DNA of 16,372 nucleotides. It comes from Fibrobacter sp. (lineage in GTDB: Bacteria > Fibrobacterota > Fibrobacteria > Fibrobacterales > Fibrobacteraceae). This document shows, piece by piece, positions 16,349 to 16,372 of the stretch. How positions within the stretch are numbered: the first letter of the stretch is position 1; every line of letters starts with the position of its first letter. The DNA lies in contig JAFWRL010000115.1 of assembly GCA_017520105.1 (NCBI GenBank), positions 1-16,372 of the forward strand, read 5' to 3'. The notes below the pieces were generated by a model. The model saw nothing but the letters and a program-made list of their open reading frames with translations, made no database searches and was not told where the DNA came from. The translations under genes were made by a program, and so were the position numbers.

Positions 16349-16372
16349 GATTCTTCGACTCCGCTACGCTTC
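16349..16372. repeat. Possible dispersed intergenic repeat entering at the right edge
   Basis: The last 24 bases (ATTCTTCGACTCCGCTACGC and flanks) resemble GC-rich elements of the CTTCGACTCCGCT...CTTCGCTCAGGATGA kind that I recall as dispersed intergenic repeats in several bacterial genomes. Only one end is visible, so this is a memory-based suspicion. Confidence 0.25.

Noticed and set aside
1..16372. tRNA, rRNA, CRISPR, transposase or phage genes
   Set aside because: None seen on either strand. The repeats found are protein-coding linkers or the heptamer tract.

Overview
The window looks like chromosome of a Fibrobacter (rumen or gut, phylum Fibrobacterota). The evidence is a lipoprotein with the FISUMP domain (Fibrobacter succinogenes major paralogous domain), long poly-serine linkers in two exported proteins, and moderately GC-rich genes separated by AT-rich spacers. 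The genus is inferred from these family signatures; no marker gene settles it.

Layout. (1) Positions 1-12160 on the minus strand form a two-gene unit that fills three quarters of the window. The upstream gene (12160 down to 4382) encodes a secreted protein of about 2,592 residues: signal peptide, SpvB/TcB-like N-terminal region, two stretches resembling beta-propellers, a few YD-like repeats, a jelly-roll-like segment, a cadherin-like beta-sandwich, a serine-rich linker with two Cys-pair repeats, and a C-terminal beta-rich domain recalling DUF7305-type domains. Twelve bases downstream, a second exported protein begins at 4369 and runs off the left edge, with at least 1,456 residues visible. 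It carries YD repeats, a textbook RHS core ending in DPTGLW, and the first 60 residues of a variable tail. (2) Positions 12161-12640 are an AT-rich divergent control region. (3) Positions 12641-13510 (+) encode a FISUMP lipoprotein. (4) A bidirectional terminator sits at 13538-13568. (5) Positions 16299 to 13571 on the minus strand encode a MurC-type Mur ligase with unusual active-site motifs, followed by an MTA/SAH-deaminase-type amidohydrolase. They are probably co-transcribed.

How the parts may work together. The SpvB-like/RHS pair resembles a split version of the TcB/TcC halves of Tc toxins, but here each half has its own Sec signal peptide. The first also carries a poly-Ser-linked C-terminal domain, so cell-surface display or a contact-dependent effector is a reasonable inference. 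Toxicity is not shown, because the tail and any immunity gene lie beyond the left edge. The divergent lipoprotein is another envelope protein. The Mur ligase and amidohydrolase look like housekeeping or salvage functions unrelated to the RHS locus.

The large plus-strand reading frames opposite the two giant genes are mirror-frame shadows and are not annotated.
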